Below, piece after piece: positions 26,167 to 34,539 of a stretch of DNA of 50,438 nt (position 1 is the first letter of the stretch; every line of letters begins with the position of its first letter). Where the stretch lies: contig JAIQFO010000036.1 in assembly GCA_020073215.1 (NCBI GenBank), positions 1 through 50,438 on the forward strand, given 5' to 3'. This DNA comes from Terriglobia bacterium. Lineage in GTDB: Bacteria > Acidobacteriota > Terriglobia > Terriglobales > Acidobacteriaceae. Below the pieces are notes generated by a model. The model was given only the letters and a program-made list of their open reading frames with translations, searched no databases and was not told where the DNA came from. The position numbers were made by a program, and so were the translations under genes.

Positions 26167-29100
26167 CTATTCTTGCTCCGATTGCAGCCGCGCCTCGCGG
26201 CGGCCATGAATCATCGTAAATATACTCGGCACGAAAAATAAGGTAGCTACCGTTGCAAACAGCAGACCGCCAATCACGGCGCGGCCCAGCGGTGCGTTCT
26301 GCTCGCCGCCTTCTCCGAAGCCCAACGCCATCGGCAGCATGCCGATAATCATGGCGAGGGCCGTCATAAGCACAGGCCGAATGCGCGTGTGGCCCGCTTC
26401 GACCGCCGCCTGCAGTGCGGGCACGCCGGCATCCATGCGGTCGCGGGCAAACGAGACCAGCAGAATCGAATTCGCGGTCGCTACGCCCATGCACATGACC
26501 GCGCCCGTCAGCGACGGAACACTGAGCGTGGTGCGGGTAATCAGCAGGAACCAGCAAATGCCCGCCAGCGCCCCCGGCAACGCGGTGATAATGATGAAGG
26601 GATCGAGCCAGGACTGGAAGTTGACCACGATCAGCAAATAAACGAGCACGATGGCTCCCAGAAGGCCAATGCTGAGGCCGAAGAAAGACGACTGCATGGT
26701 CTCGAGCTGCCCCCGAACCACGATTTGCGTTCCGCGCGGTAGAGAATGCGGGTCCTCGAAAGGTTTCAGCGCCTTAAGGATGTCCGACCCAACCCCGCCC
26801 AGATCGCGACCCTGCGTGCTGGCATACACATCGATGACCGGTTGCACGTTGTAATGGTTGACCACGGCGGGGCGCGCCGCGGGCGTGAGTTGCACCAGAT
26901 TGCCGAGCACTTGCGAACCTTGCGCACCCGCGCTCGTCACCGGCGTGTTCATCAGGTCCTCGACCGACGTCATGTGATACTGCGGCGCTTGGATGGCGAT
27001 GGGATAAGTAACCCCGTTCCTCGGATTCAGCCAGAAATTGGGAGCCGTCTGAAAGCTTCCGCTCAAGCTGATCAGCACGCTCTGCGCGACATCGCGAGCG
27101 TTCAGTCCGACCTGGTTGATGCGGGTGCGGTCCATATCGAGGTGAAGGGTGGGCAGGGTCATCATCTGTTGCACGTGTACGTCGGCCGTCCCGGGAATCT
27201 GGCGCAACCGATTTGCGATCTTCTGCCCGATGTCGTAGTTCGCGCGCACGTCGGCGCCCACGACTTGCACATCGACCGGCGCCGGCAATCCAAAATTGAG
27301 AATTTGCGATACGATATCGGCGGGCTGGAAGAAGAACTCCACTCCCGGAAAACGCGCAGGGAGTTCGCGGCGCAACTGGCGCACGTATTGCGCCGTCGGA
27401 TGATGGTGTTCGGGATTGAGCGAAATCAGAATCTCCGCATCGCCCGTCCCAATCACTCCGGAACTGCTGTAGGAAAGATTCAAGCCCGAGTACGGGACGC
27501 CGATATTGTCGAGCACCGTCTGCAGTTCTTCCTTCGGAATCTCGCTGCGCAGCGCCTGCTCCACTTCATCGCACAGACGCGCGGTCTCTTCCACGCGCAG
27601 GCCGGGCCGGGCGCGAAAGTGCAGACGAATCAAGCCCGCGTCCACTTGGGGAAAGAAATCCTCTCCCAGAAAGAACACCAGCCCCAGGGAAAGAAAGCAG
27701 AAAGCCGCAAAGCCGAGAGAGAAAGTCTTCCGGTGCTGGAGCGTAGTTTCGAGCAGTTGCCGGTAGCCATCTCGGAACCTTTCAAACCAGCGCTCGAATC
27801 CGCGCTGGGATTTTCCCAGAAAGTTTTTCGGCTCGGCGGCGCGATGCTCGTGTCCGCGCATGATATAGAGCACCATGGTCGGGACCAGGGTTCGCGACAA
27901 CAGGTACGACGCCAGCATGGCAAAAGACACGGCTTCGGCCATGGGAACGAAAAGAAACTTCGCGACTCCGGTCAGAAAAAACATCGGCACAAACACAATG
28001 CAGATACTCAGCGTCGAGACGAACGCGGGCACCGCAATTTCCTGCGCGCCATCGAGAATGGCTTGCTTCATCTCCTTGCCCATGGCCAGATTGCGCTCGA
28101 TGTTTTCGATCGTCACCGTCGCATCATCCACCAGAATGCCGACGGCAAGAGCCAGACCTCCCAGCGTCATGATGTTGATGGTCTCGCCCAGCGCGCTCAG
28201 CAAAATTACGGAGACGAAGATGGACAGAGGAATCGAGACCGCGATGATCACGGTTGGACGCCAATCGCCCAGGAAGAGCAGAATCATGGCGGCGGTAAGG
28301 CAGGCGGCGATCAGGCCTTCCCGTATGACTCCCTGAATCGACGCGCGCACGAAAAGCGACTGGTCGAAAAGTGCCTTGATGCTGAGTTCGGGCGGCAGCG
28401 TCTGCGCCGCCACCGGTACGATCGCCTTCACGCCATTCACGACGGTCAACGTGGAGGCTCCGCCCAGCTTGAGGATCGACATCAGCACGCCGCGCACACC
28501 GTCCTGCCGCACGATGTTAGTTTGCGGCGCAAATCCGTCGCGCACGTGCGCCACGTCCCGCAGGTAAAGGGTGGACGATTTCGAGGTCTTCACCGGCAGA
28601 TCGTTCAGTTCGGCGATGGTTCGCGGACTGCCGTTCATCTCCACCGTATACTCGGTGGGCCCCATCTTGGTTGTGCCCGCCGGCAGAATCAGGTTTTGCG
28701 CGGATACCGCGTTGACGATATCGACCGGCGCCAAGCCGTAGGCCTGCAGTTTGGCGGAGTCCAAATCCACCTGTATCTGGCGCATCTTGCCGCCATAAGG
28801 ATACGGAGTCGCCGCGCCCTGCACCGTCGTCAACTGCGTACGCAGAAAATTGTTTCCCAGGTCGAACAGTTGCTGTTCCGGAAGCGTTTTGCTGCTCAAG
28901 CCCAGTTGCACAATCGGCGTTGAGGATGCCGTGTAAGTGATGATCAAGGGCGGAGTCGTACCCGGAGGCAGTCCGCGCAGCATGGTCTGGCTCATCGCCG
29001 TCACTTGCGTCAGAGCCACGGATAGATTGACGGAAGGCCGGAAAAAGATTTTGATCACGGCGATTCCGTTCAGCGCCTGCGACTCCTGATGTTCGATGTC

Positions 29101-29328
29101 GTTGACGGTGACCGTGTATCCGCGCTCGGAGTTGCTCACGATCCGGTCCGCCATCTCCTGCGGAGATAGACCGGTATAGAACCACACCACGCTGACCACG
29201 GGAATGTTGATGTCGGGAAAAATGTCGACTGGGGTGCGCACGACGGCGACGCCCATGAGCAGGATGATGACCAGTGCCATCACCACAAAGGTATAAGGAC
29301 GGCGAAGCGCTAATGCGACGATCCACAT
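26167..29328 (-). CDS. RND efflux transporter permease (HAE1-like)
   Basis: A 1053-residue inner-membrane RND pump, more distant from the MdtB/MdtC-like pair than they are from each other. It begins MWIVALALRRPYTFVVMALV; an upstream in-frame start at 29415 adds residues that include a small repeat (FASLVFASL) and is less likely. Motifs include RTPVDIFPDINIPVVSVVW, and the core aspartates in GILVDDATVTIENIER that carry protons. It is the first gene of the six-gene leftward locus and is divergent from the TetR regulator at 29488. Substrate unknown; related acidobacterial pumps are annotated as multidrug or solvent exporters. The membrane-helix pattern is complete and the length normal. Confidence 0.9.
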   Translation of the reverse strand: MWIVALALRRPYTFVVMALVIILLMGVAVVRTPVDIFPDINIPVVSVVWFYTGLSPQEMADRIVSNSERGYTVTVNDIEHQESQALNGIAVIKIFFRPSVNLSVALTQVTAMSQTMLRGLPPGTTPPLIITYTASSTPIVQLGLSSKTLPEQQLFDLGNNFLRTQLTTVQGAATPYPYGGKMRQIQVDLDSAKLQAYGLAPVDIVNAVSAQNLILPAGTTKMGPTEYTVEMNGSPRTIAELNDLPVKTSKSSTLYLRDVAHVRDGFAPQTNIVRQDGVRGVLMSILKLGGASTLTVVNGVKAIVPVAAQTLPPELSIKALFDQSLFVRASIQGVIREGLIAACLTAAMILLFLGDWRPTVIIAVSIPLSIFVSVILLSALGETINIMTLGGLALAVGILVDDATVTIENIERNLAMGKEMKQAILDGAQEIAVPAFVSTLSICIVFVPMFFLTGVAKFLFVPMAEAVSFAMLASYLLSRTLVPTMVLYIMRGHEHRAAEPKNFLGKSQRGFERWFERFRDGYRQLLETTLQHRKTFSLGFAAFCFLSLGLVFFLGEDFFPQVDAGLIRLHFRARPGLRVEETARLCDEVEQALRSEIPKEELQTVLDNIGVPYSGLNLSYSSSGVIGTGDAEILISLNPEHHHPTAQYVRQLRRELPARFPGVEFFFQPADIVSQILNFGLPAPVDVQVVGADVRANYDIGQKIANRLRQIPGTADVHVQQMMTLPTLHLDMDRTRINQVGLNARDVAQSVLISLSGSFQTAPNFWLNPRNGVTYPIAIQAPQYHMTSVEDLMNTPVTSAGAQGSQVLGNLVQLTPAARPAVVNHYNVQPVIDVYASTQGRDLGGVGSDILKALKPFEDPHSLPRGTQIVVRGQLETMQSSFFGLSIGLLGAIVLVYLLIVVNFQSWLDPFIIITALPGALAGICWFLLITRTTLSVPSLTGAVMCMGVATANSILLVSFARDRMDAGVPALQAAVEAGHTRIRPVLMTALAMIIGMLPMALGFGEGGEQNAPLGRAVIGGLLFATVATLFFVPSIFTMIHGRREARLQSEQE

Positions 29329-29444
29329 AAGACTGGCGAAAACAAGACTAGCGAAAACCGGTAACGCCGAAACCCAATGCCAGCGGAAACTATACCGCCA
29401 AAACTGCGACCCCACACTGGCTACCGAACTTAGGGCATAGGATT

Positions 29445-29461
29445 CGAAACAGTACGTTTCG
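29445..29461. promoter_or_regulatory. candidate TetR operator in the divergent spacer
   Basis: CGAAACAGTACGTTTCG is a perfect inverted repeat with 6-base arms and a 5-base spacer. It lies between the pump operon and the TetR gene, next to an AT-rich TATATTATATT stretch that probably supplies the -10 of the regulator. Position and symmetry are those expected for a TetR-family dimer site controlling both directions. Confidence 0.65.
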
Positions 29462-29487
29462 GATTTATATTATATTAGACTTTACCT

Positions 29488-30150
29488 ATGGCTCAAAACC
29501 ATACCCGGCACGCCGAGCCTCGAAACGCCGGCGCGCGGAACGGAAGCAACCGGACTGACGGGAAGCGCCCGCCCGGGCGGCCGCGCAGTGAGGAATCGCG
29601 TCAGTCCATTCTGCGCAGCACCCTGAAGCTGCTCAAACAGCACGGTGGATTGGCGGAACTGAGCATTGAAGGCATCGCCGCCGACGCCAATGTCGGCAAA
29701 ACAACTGTCTATCGTTGGTGGCCGACCAAGGCCGCCCTGGTCGCCGACGCCTTCTCCGCCAGCGCCGACAGCGAACTCCGCTTCCCAAATACCGGCTCCG
29801 TAGAAAACGACATGAGCCTGCAGATGAGGCGGCTGATTCGCATCTTCCGCTCCAAGCGCGGCAAGGTGGTGGCGGCGCTGCTCGCCGGAGGACAATCGGA
29901 TCCGGAGCTGATCGAGGCCTTTCGCGATCGATTCCTGTGGCCCCGACGCCGGCAGGCTTATCAAACTCTGCAGCGCGGCATCGACCGTGGCGAACTCCCC
30001 GCCGCCAGCGACCTCGACCTTATTCTCGACTCGCTCTACGGACCGATCTATATGCGCTTTCTGATCCGGCACGACAAGCTGGAAGAAAGCTTCGCCGATG
30101 AAATTTGCGGGCTGGTGCTGAAGGGCTTAAAGCGCCGGGTGCAGCGCTGA
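29488..30150 (+). CDS. TetR/AcrR-family transcriptional regulator
   Basis: A 220-residue regulator. A basic, low-complexity leader of about 30 residues precedes the helix-turn-helix (about residues 35-80: SRQSILRSTLKLLKQHG, IAADANVGKTTVYRWWPTKAALVADAF), which matches the TetR family closely. The C-terminal ligand-binding domain is helical and of the AcrR type. It is divergent from the efflux locus, so it most likely represses it and is released by a pump substrate. A palindrome at 29445 fits as its operator. A strong hairpin terminator follows at 30278. The start ATG at 29488 lies just downstream of TATATTATATT. Confidence 0.92.
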   Translation: MAQNHTRHAEPRNAGARNGSNRTDGKRPPGRPRSEESRQSILRSTLKLLKQHGGLAELSIEGIAADANVGKTTVYRWWPTKAALVADAFSASADSELRFPNTGSVENDMSLQMRRLIRIFRSKRGKVVAALLAGGQSDPELIEAFRDRFLWPRRRQAYQTLQRGIDRGELPAASDLDLILDSLYGPIYMRFLIRHDKLEESFADEICGLVLKGLKRRVQR

Positions 30151-30277
30151 AACGAACCGGACTCGGCGATGCTCGTGAGCGAAATGGCCTGTTCGCGACA
30201 GTTAAAGCTGTATGCCGGTTCCGCGCGGGTTGGGTGAACTGTCCCCCGCCCTGCAGAGACTCAAAGATCCGTGATGC

Positions 30278-30315
30278 GAGACGGTTCCTCCGCAGCGGAG
30301 GAGCCGTCTCCTTTT
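30278..30315. terminator. rho-independent terminator after the tetR gene
   Basis: GAGACGGTTCCTCCG and CGGAGGAGCCGTCTC form a 15-bp stem (one G-T pair) around a 3-base CAG loop, followed by CTTTTC. It is well placed to end the tetR transcript and perhaps the opposite secreted-protein transcript. The remaining 30151-30371 spacer shows no gene. Confidence 0.75.
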
Positions 30316-30371
30316 CTCGATGCCGACTTGACTCGATTGCATCATCTACGTTGGGAAACAGGAACCTCCCA

Positions 30372-31013
30372 CTACCTCGAGTGCCACTTTGGCACTGCTT
30401 TCTTGTTAACACTACCGCGACTCGCGGCTTTGCCCGGGGAGCCGCAAATCGGGCAATCCGGGCCGACACGGTGATAAATCTCAACAATCGGCTGGCCACC
30501 TAAAACGTCGCGGATAAACTCTATCTCCGGCAGAGTAACAAATGGGATCTTATCTGCGGTGATCGGCACGTACCACCCAAACCAGCTAATGGTTGACTGT
30601 ATCGTATTGCAATCGAGCATCACCACGTGAGTGTAGATGCCGTCAACTTCAATGCTGCCGGGAGCCACCTGGATGCCGAAATTCTGGAGATAGAAATCAG
30701 AAAGATCCTGGTTGATGAATAACGTAGACGCAGCATATTGGGAATAAATCTGCGCATCTTCCTTGCGTAGTTCTCCAGTCCATACGGTGAAGTGGGTGCC
30801 CGGATCGTACACAGATTGATACACGACCATATACCGCCCCGCCGCTTCGCAGGTGACAGTCATTTGATAGCCAGGGATGCCGCTGGGGTCGCTACCGCCC
30901 AGCCAAGTGCCGGTCGGTTCGCACGTGCGGCCTGCCCCTTGCGCCAAGCACGGAATGCCGGCAAGAACAATAACAAGAAACATCATCGATACTCTACGAC
31001 TCGTTTTACTCAT
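30372..31013 (-). CDS. exported protein of unknown function
   Basis: A 213-residue protein with a clear signal peptide (VSMMFLVIVLAGIPCLAQG, about residues 8-27). The mature part starts GRTCEPTGTWLGGSDPSG, has paired cysteines in strands, and ends with a CPICGSPG motif in a basic tail. The pattern TGTWLGGSD with many short beta strands suggests a lipocalin-like or small secreted beta fold, but I do not recognise the family. I start at 31013, 14 codons into a longer frame, because it gives a normal basic n-region (MSKTSRRVS). GAGG lies near the start (AAGGAGG at about 31020). Confidence 0.65.
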   Translation of the reverse strand: MSKTSRRVSMMFLVIVLAGIPCLAQGAGRTCEPTGTWLGGSDPSGIPGYQMTVTCEAAGRYMVVYQSVYDPGTHFTVWTGELRKEDAQIYSQYAASTLFINQDLSDFYLQNFGIQVAPGSIEVDGIYTHVVMLDCNTIQSTISWFGWYVPITADKIPFVTLPEIEFIRDVLGGQPIVEIYHRVGPDCPICGSPGKAASRGSVNKKAVPKWHSR

Positions 31014-31160
31014 GGAAACCTCCTTAACGTTTGAAACGAACGAATTGCCACACACACTGGGTTTGAATTGTGAACTCGTGAAGTGCTGCCGAGACCTCCC
31101 CGGATCATAAGACTCGAAAGGGTAGAAAGGGTCTTCAGCGATGCGGGGCCACCACGATAA

Positions 31161-31475
31161 TTAGCAGAGCAGAGCACAGAGTTGTGCCAATAAGATTCGT
31201 GCGTCGGCGGACCGATGGACATCGGTGTCGCGAAAGCCTGCAAGGGTACAAAGGGATGGATCGCCAAGTTTCGAGGGTAAGAACCTCAGCGGTGCCAGAG
31301 TTGTCCGGGCAGCCCTCAGAGGTACTACGATTGAGACCGGAGGATTGTTCTCATAGGGTAGAGTTTCCGATTCGTCATACCCGGTCTCCGCCACATCTTC
31401 TGCCGGGACAGCCAGAGACACACCGAAGGCCAGAAGCACGAAAAGAACGAGAATAATAGAGGAAGCCCTTCTCAT
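31161..31475 (-). CDS. small exported hypothetical protein
   Basis: A 104-residue frame. A signal peptide is likely (MRRASSIILVLFVLLAFGVSLAVPAEDV, about residues 1-24). The mature part has SETLPYENNPPVSIVVPLRAARTT and ends LLAQLCALLC. I recall similar small exported proteins from acidobacterial sequences, but with no known role. A longer frame begins at 31592; the shorter start puts the signal peptide at the N-terminus. The 3' end could have decayed. Confidence 0.5.
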   Translation of the reverse strand: MRRASSIILVLFVLLAFGVSLAVPAEDVAETGYDESETLPYENNPPVSIVVPLRAARTTLAPLRFLPSKLGDPSLCTLAGFRDTDVHRSADARILLAQLCALLC

Positions 31476-31592
31476 AAAGGGTGCGCTTCCTACTAAATTC
31501 GGAGTCCGTCGCCTCACGGGGTGTTGCGTCTCAACGGGCGGGAACTGCTCTTCGGAGAGGCGAGATGTATTCATGCCAACACAAATGAGCAC

Positions 31593-31930
31593 GTCTTGTC
31601 AGTGAAACCTGTCACATCTTGATGTGCGGTGATGGCCAAGAGCCCACGGCGCGCAGCCTAGCCAGACCTCAACGGTTGCAACATCGCGACACGGCTCACA
31701 ACCGCGACTTGAATCGATGGTTCCACTTTTCCGAGCGAGAAATCGCGGGGCTAAGGTCGGTCGCCCCTCCGGAGCTAAGTTCCCCGTGCGGGTGAATTTT
31801 CCCTCGTTTCGCTCCGCCGGATTACTCGAAAGCGAACCCTCACGCATACACGTATCGTCCCATCCCATAACCTGTTTACCTGCCGAAACTTACCGTTTGA
31901 TTGCGAAATCCACCCGGTGCCTGATCGGGC
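31593..31930. other. intergenic region before the isc promoter
   Basis: About 340 bases with no convincing gene. Short open frames exist on both strands but lack ribosome binding sites or family resemblance. The isc promoter and its palindromes start at 31931. Confidence 0.5.
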
Positions 31931-31959
31931 TTGCGCGAAGTCGCCGCAGCGGCTAGAAT
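31931..31959 (+). promoter_or_regulatory. sigma70-type promoter of the isc operon
   Basis: TTGCGC (31931-31936) and TAGAAT (31954-31959) are separated by exactly 17 bases, a good housekeeping promoter. Transcription would start near 31966, inside the first IscR-type palindrome, giving a leader of about 50 bases before iscR. No other promoter candidate of this quality was seen upstream. Confidence 0.7.
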
Positions 31960-31961
31960 TA

Positions 31962-31986
31962 AAATGCGACTGAAACAGTCGGAGTT
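31962..31986. promoter_or_regulatory. IscR type-1-like binding site
   Basis: The core CGACTGAAACAGTCGG (31967-31982) matches the central 16 positions of the E. coli type-1 IscR consensus (YGACTRWWWYAGTCRR) at every position. The outer flanks match less well. It overlaps the predicted transcription start, so bound [2Fe-2S]-IscR would block initiation. In E. coli such sites mediate feedback repression of isc. The consensus is from memory and should be checked. Confidence 0.7.
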
Positions 31987-31990
31987 TAAT

Positions 31991-32008
31991 CCGACTAGAT
32001 AGGTCGGC
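31991..32008. promoter_or_regulatory. second IscR-like palindrome
   Basis: CCGACTAGATAGGTCGG has perfect CCGAC/GTCGG arms and the GACT-N5-GGTC layout of the first site. Its centre is 25 bases downstream of the first, so two regulator dimers would sit on neighbouring stretches of the same DNA face only roughly. It is a weaker match to the IscR consensus. Confidence 0.55.
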
Positions 32009-32017
32009 ATTCGCCCC

Positions 32018-32485
32018 ATGCTCAAACTGACCAAGAAAGCGGACTACGGCCTCATGGCCATGAAGCATCTGGCCGAGCACGCCGACCGGGGATCATGCAG
32101 CGCCAAGGATGTGGCTGAGGCCTACGGCATCCCGCAGGAGGCGCTGGCGAAGATCCTGCAACGGCTGGCGAAGGTCGGTTTGATACGGTCGCAGCATGGC
32201 ATGAACGGTGGTTACACGCTGACGCGCGACCCGAAGACGATTTCCGCGTTCGAAGTGATCAAGGCGATTGACGGGCCGCTGTTCATTACGTCGTGCGTCA
32301 CCGTGCGCGGCGAATGCGGCCAGAGCAATCGCTGTACGATTCGCGAGCCGCTGCGCAAGGTGAATGAAAGCATCGAGCAGGTGCTGAAGAACATCATGAT
32401 TTCGCAGATGAAGGAAGAGCCGGAAGTCCTCCAGGTCAAGAAACTGGAGACCAAGAGTCCGGCGGAGCTGATAACAATTTCGTAG
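32018..32485 (+). CDS. iscR: Rrf2-family Fe-S cluster regulator
   Basis: A 155-residue Rrf2-family repressor, first gene of the isc operon. The winged helix covers about residues 1-80 (LTKKADYGLMAMKHLAEH, IPQEALAKILQRLAKVGLIRSQHGMNGGY). Three cysteines (C93, C100, C106) follow, in CVTVRGEC and NRC. In E. coli IscR the cysteines have five-residue spacing with a histidine three residues after the last; here the first gap is six and that position is arginine (CTIR). It should still bind a cluster but with another fourth ligand. The ribosome binding site is weak. It probably represses its own operon through the palindromes before it. Confidence 0.9.
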   Translation: MLKLTKKADYGLMAMKHLAEHADRGSCSAKDVAEAYGIPQEALAKILQRLAKVGLIRSQHGMNGGYTLTRDPKTISAFEVIKAIDGPLFITSCVTVRGECGQSNRCTIREPLRKVNESIEQVLKNIMISQMKEEPEVLQVKKLETKSPAELITIS

Positions 32486-32520
32486 TTAGCACGCTGTTGA
32501 AGGCTTGAGCTTTGTATCAG

Positions 32521-32573
32521 GGCATCGCTTTAGCGATGCCGTCAGCGGTGAAAATACATGCCCCTTTAGGGGC
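32521..32573. repeat. REP-like element, copy A (iscR-iscS spacer)
   Basis: Hairpin GGCATCGCT/AGCGATGCC with a two-base loop (32521-32540), then GCCCC-TTTA-GGGGC (32560-32573). The same two hairpins, in the same order, recur between iscS and iscU. GGAG before the iscS start lies immediately after it. Could terminate some transcripts or protect mRNA ends. Confidence 0.8.
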
Positions 32574-32591
32574 TGCAGGAGCAAGGCAATC

Positions 32592-33881
32592 ATGAGCACG
32601 AATGGCAACCAGGCGATCCCGACCCAAGCCGGCGCGGAACCTCACGCTGTCCCCAACGGGATCAAGCTGCCGATCTACATGGATAATCACGCGACCACGC
32701 CGATGGATCCGCGGGTTCTCGAGGAAATGCTGCCCTACTTCATGGAGAAGTTCGGCAACGCCGCCAGCCGCAATCACCCGTTTGGATGGATCGCGGAAGA
32801 AGCGGTGGAGTTGTCGCGCGAACGAATCGCCAAGCTGATCGGCGCGACCTCGAAAGAAATTATTTTCACCTCGGGCGCCACCGAAAGCGACAACCTCGCC
32901 ATCAAGGGCGTCGCAGAAATGTACCGCGAGAAGGGCAACCACATCATCACCGCGCCCACCGAGCATAAGGCTGTGCTCGATACCTGCAAGCATCTGGAGA
33001 AGCTCGGCTTCCGCGTGACCTATCTGCCGCTGCAGAAGGATGGGCTGATCGACCTCGACGACCTGAAGCGGGCGATGGACGACAAGACGATTCTGGTCAC
33101 CATCATGGCGGCCAACAACGAGATTGGCGTGCTGCAACCGATCGCGGAAATCGGCAAGCTGTGCCGCGAGCGCGGCGTGATCTTCCATTCCGACGCGGTG
33201 CAGGCGATCGGCAAGGTTCCAATCGACGTGAACCAGATGAACCTCGACATCGTGTCCATCACCGGACACAAGCTCTACGGGCCGAAGGGCGCGGGCGCTC
33301 TGTATGTGCGCCGCAAGAATCCGCGCGTGCAGTTGGTGCCGCTGATTGACGGCGGCGGACACGAGCGCGGAATGCGCTCCGGCACGCTCAACGTTCCCGG
33401 CATTGTCGGCCTGGGCAAGGCTTGCGCCATCGCGCAGGAAGAGATGCCGCAGGAATCCTGCAAAATTGCTGGCCTGCGCAATCGCCTGAAAGACAGCATC
33501 ATGAGCCGGCTCGACGAGGTGTATATCAACGGCTCCGTCGACCATCGGCTGCCAGGCAATCTGAATATCAGCTTTGCCTACGTGGAAGGCGAGTCGCTGC
33601 TGATGGGCATCAACGATATCGCGGTTTCGAGCGGATCGGCGTGTACCTCGGCGACGCTGGAGCCCTCCTACGTTCTGAAAGCTCTCGGCACGGGCGACGA
33701 TCTGGCGCACAGTTCGATCCGCTTCGGCATCGGGAGGTTCAACACTGAAGCGGAGATCGATTACGTGGGTGACCGCGTGGTCGAGACGGTGCTGCGCTTG
33801 CGCGAACTGTCGCCACTCTACGAAATGGCGAAAGAAGGCGTGGACCTGAAGAATGTGAAGTGGGCCGCGGAACCGCATTGA
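32592..33881 (+). CDS. iscS: cysteine desulfurase
   Basis: A 429-residue group I cysteine desulfurase that removes sulfur from cysteine to give alanine and an enzyme persulfide for IscU. The PLP lysine K227 is in [14 protein letters not shown], the catalytic cysteine C351 in the long loop [17 protein letters not shown], and the [20 protein letters not shown] segment is nearly that of E. coli IscS. The N-terminus has a 25-residue extension before the usual [15 protein letters not shown] start at 32592 because GGAG precedes it; the longer frame from 32505 reads through the repeat. It lies between two REP-like copies. Confidence 0.95.
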   Translation: MSTNGNQAIPTQAGAEPHAVPNGIKLPIYMDNHATTPMDPRVLEEMLPYFMEKFGNAASRNHPFGWIAEEAVELSRERIAKLIGATSKEIIFTSGATESDNLAIKGVAEMYREKGNHIITAPTEHKAVLDTCKHLEKLGFRVTYLPLQKDGLIDLDDLKRAMDDKTILVTIMAANNEIGVLQPIAEIGKLCRERGVIFHSDAVQAIGKVPIDVNQMNLDIVSITGHKLYGPKGAGALYVRRKNPRVQLVPLIDGGGHERGMRSGTLNVPGIVGLGKACAIAQEEMPQESCKIAGLRNRLKDSIMSRLDEVYINGSVDHRLPGNLNISFAYVEGESLLMGINDIAVSSGSACTSATLEPSYVLKALGTGDDLAHSSIRFGIGRFNTEAEIDYVGDRVVETVLRLRELSPLYEMAKEGVDLKNVKWAAEPH

Positions 33882-33955
33882 GTTTCGAAGGGACGCGGCT
33901 TAGCAGCAACGCGCGGCATCGCTTTGGTTCGTATCAAAGCTTTGCTTCGTATCAG

Positions 33956-34009
33956 GGCATCGCTTCAGCGATGCCACAGGGGCTTCGAAATTAACGCCCC
34001 TTTAGGGGC
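33956..34009. repeat. REP-like element, copy B (iscS-iscU spacer)
   Basis: GGCATCGCT/AGCGATGCC (33956-33975) then GCCCC-TTTA-GGGGC (33996-34009), as in copy A. It is preceded by partial copies (GCGCGGCATCGCTTTG and CGTATCAAAGC), suggesting tandem growth. It sits 70 bases after iscS and before the AAGGAG of iscU. Confidence 0.8.
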
Positions 34010-34042
34010 GGGGCATAGAAAAAGTTTTGAAGGAGACTGCAG

Positions 34043-34459
34043 ATGTCATACAGCGACAAAGTAATCGACCACTACAACCATCCACGCAACGTCGGCTCCA
34101 TGGACAAGAAGGATGCCGATGTGGGCACCGGTCTGGTCGGCGCGCCCGAGTGCGGCGACGTCATGAAGCTCCAGATCAAGGTGAATCCGCAGACCAACGT
34201 CATCGAAGACGCCAAGTTCAAGACTTTCGGCTGCGGCTCGGCGATTGCTTCGTCCTCGCTCGCCACCGAGTGGGTCAAGGGCAAGACGGTCGATCAGGCC
34301 CTCGGGATCAAGAACACTGAGATCGTGAAGGAACTGGCCTTGCCGCCGGTCAAGATCCACTGTTCGGTGCTGGCCGAAGATGCGATCCGGGCCGCGATCG
34401 GCGACTGGAAGAAGAAGCAGGGCGCGACCAAGCCCGCGGAAGTGCAGGCGGCGCAGTAA
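34043..34459 (+). CDS. iscU: Fe-S cluster assembly scaffold
   Basis: A 138-residue IscU-type scaffold on which [2Fe-2S] clusters are built. Cluster ligands are C37, C64 and C107, with D39 and H106 next to two of them, as in E. coli. The LPPVK motif (residues 100-104), which HscA recognises, is intact. This makes it the ISC type rather than SufU, which lacks LPPVK and binds zinc. The C-terminus has a Lys/Ala-rich tail. AAGGAG lies eight bases before the start. It acts with IscS upstream and with HscA/HscB downstream. Confidence 0.95.
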   Translation: MSYSDKVIDHYNHPRNVGSMDKKDADVGTGLVGAPECGDVMKLQIKVNPQTNVIEDAKFKTFGCGSAIASSSLATEWVKGKTVDQALGIKNTEIVKELALPPVKIHCSVLAEDAIRAAIGDWKKKQGATKPAEVQAAQ

Positions 34460-34463
34460 CTGT

Positions 34464-34519
34464 AGAGACGGGGCTTGCCCCGTCTCTCGCCGCGACGGAG
34501 ACGCGGCAAGCCGCGTCTC
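34464..34519. repeat. two tandem hairpins in the iscU-iscA spacer
   Basis: AGAGACGGGG/CCCCGTCTCT with a four-base loop (34464-34487), then GAGACGCGG/CCGCGTCTC with loop CAAG (34498-34519). Both belong to the GAGACG family also seen at 12930 and 42962. They directly follow the iscU stop. Confidence 0.8.
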
Positions 34520-34539
34520 TAGGGATATTAGAAGCGATC

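Noticed and set aside
26746..28923. 725-codon open frame opposite the first RND pump
   Set aside because: Same reason: composition is biased to Arg/His/Gln and the opposite strand has a full pump with conserved motifs.
31599..31868. 89-codon frame before iscR on the minus strand
   Set aside because: No ribosome binding site, no signal or domain; biased to Arg, Gly and Cys like a chance frame.
32517..33878. 453-codon frame opposite iscS
   Set aside because: It mirrors iscS exactly, has no ribosome binding site or family resemblance and the iscS protein is unmistakable.
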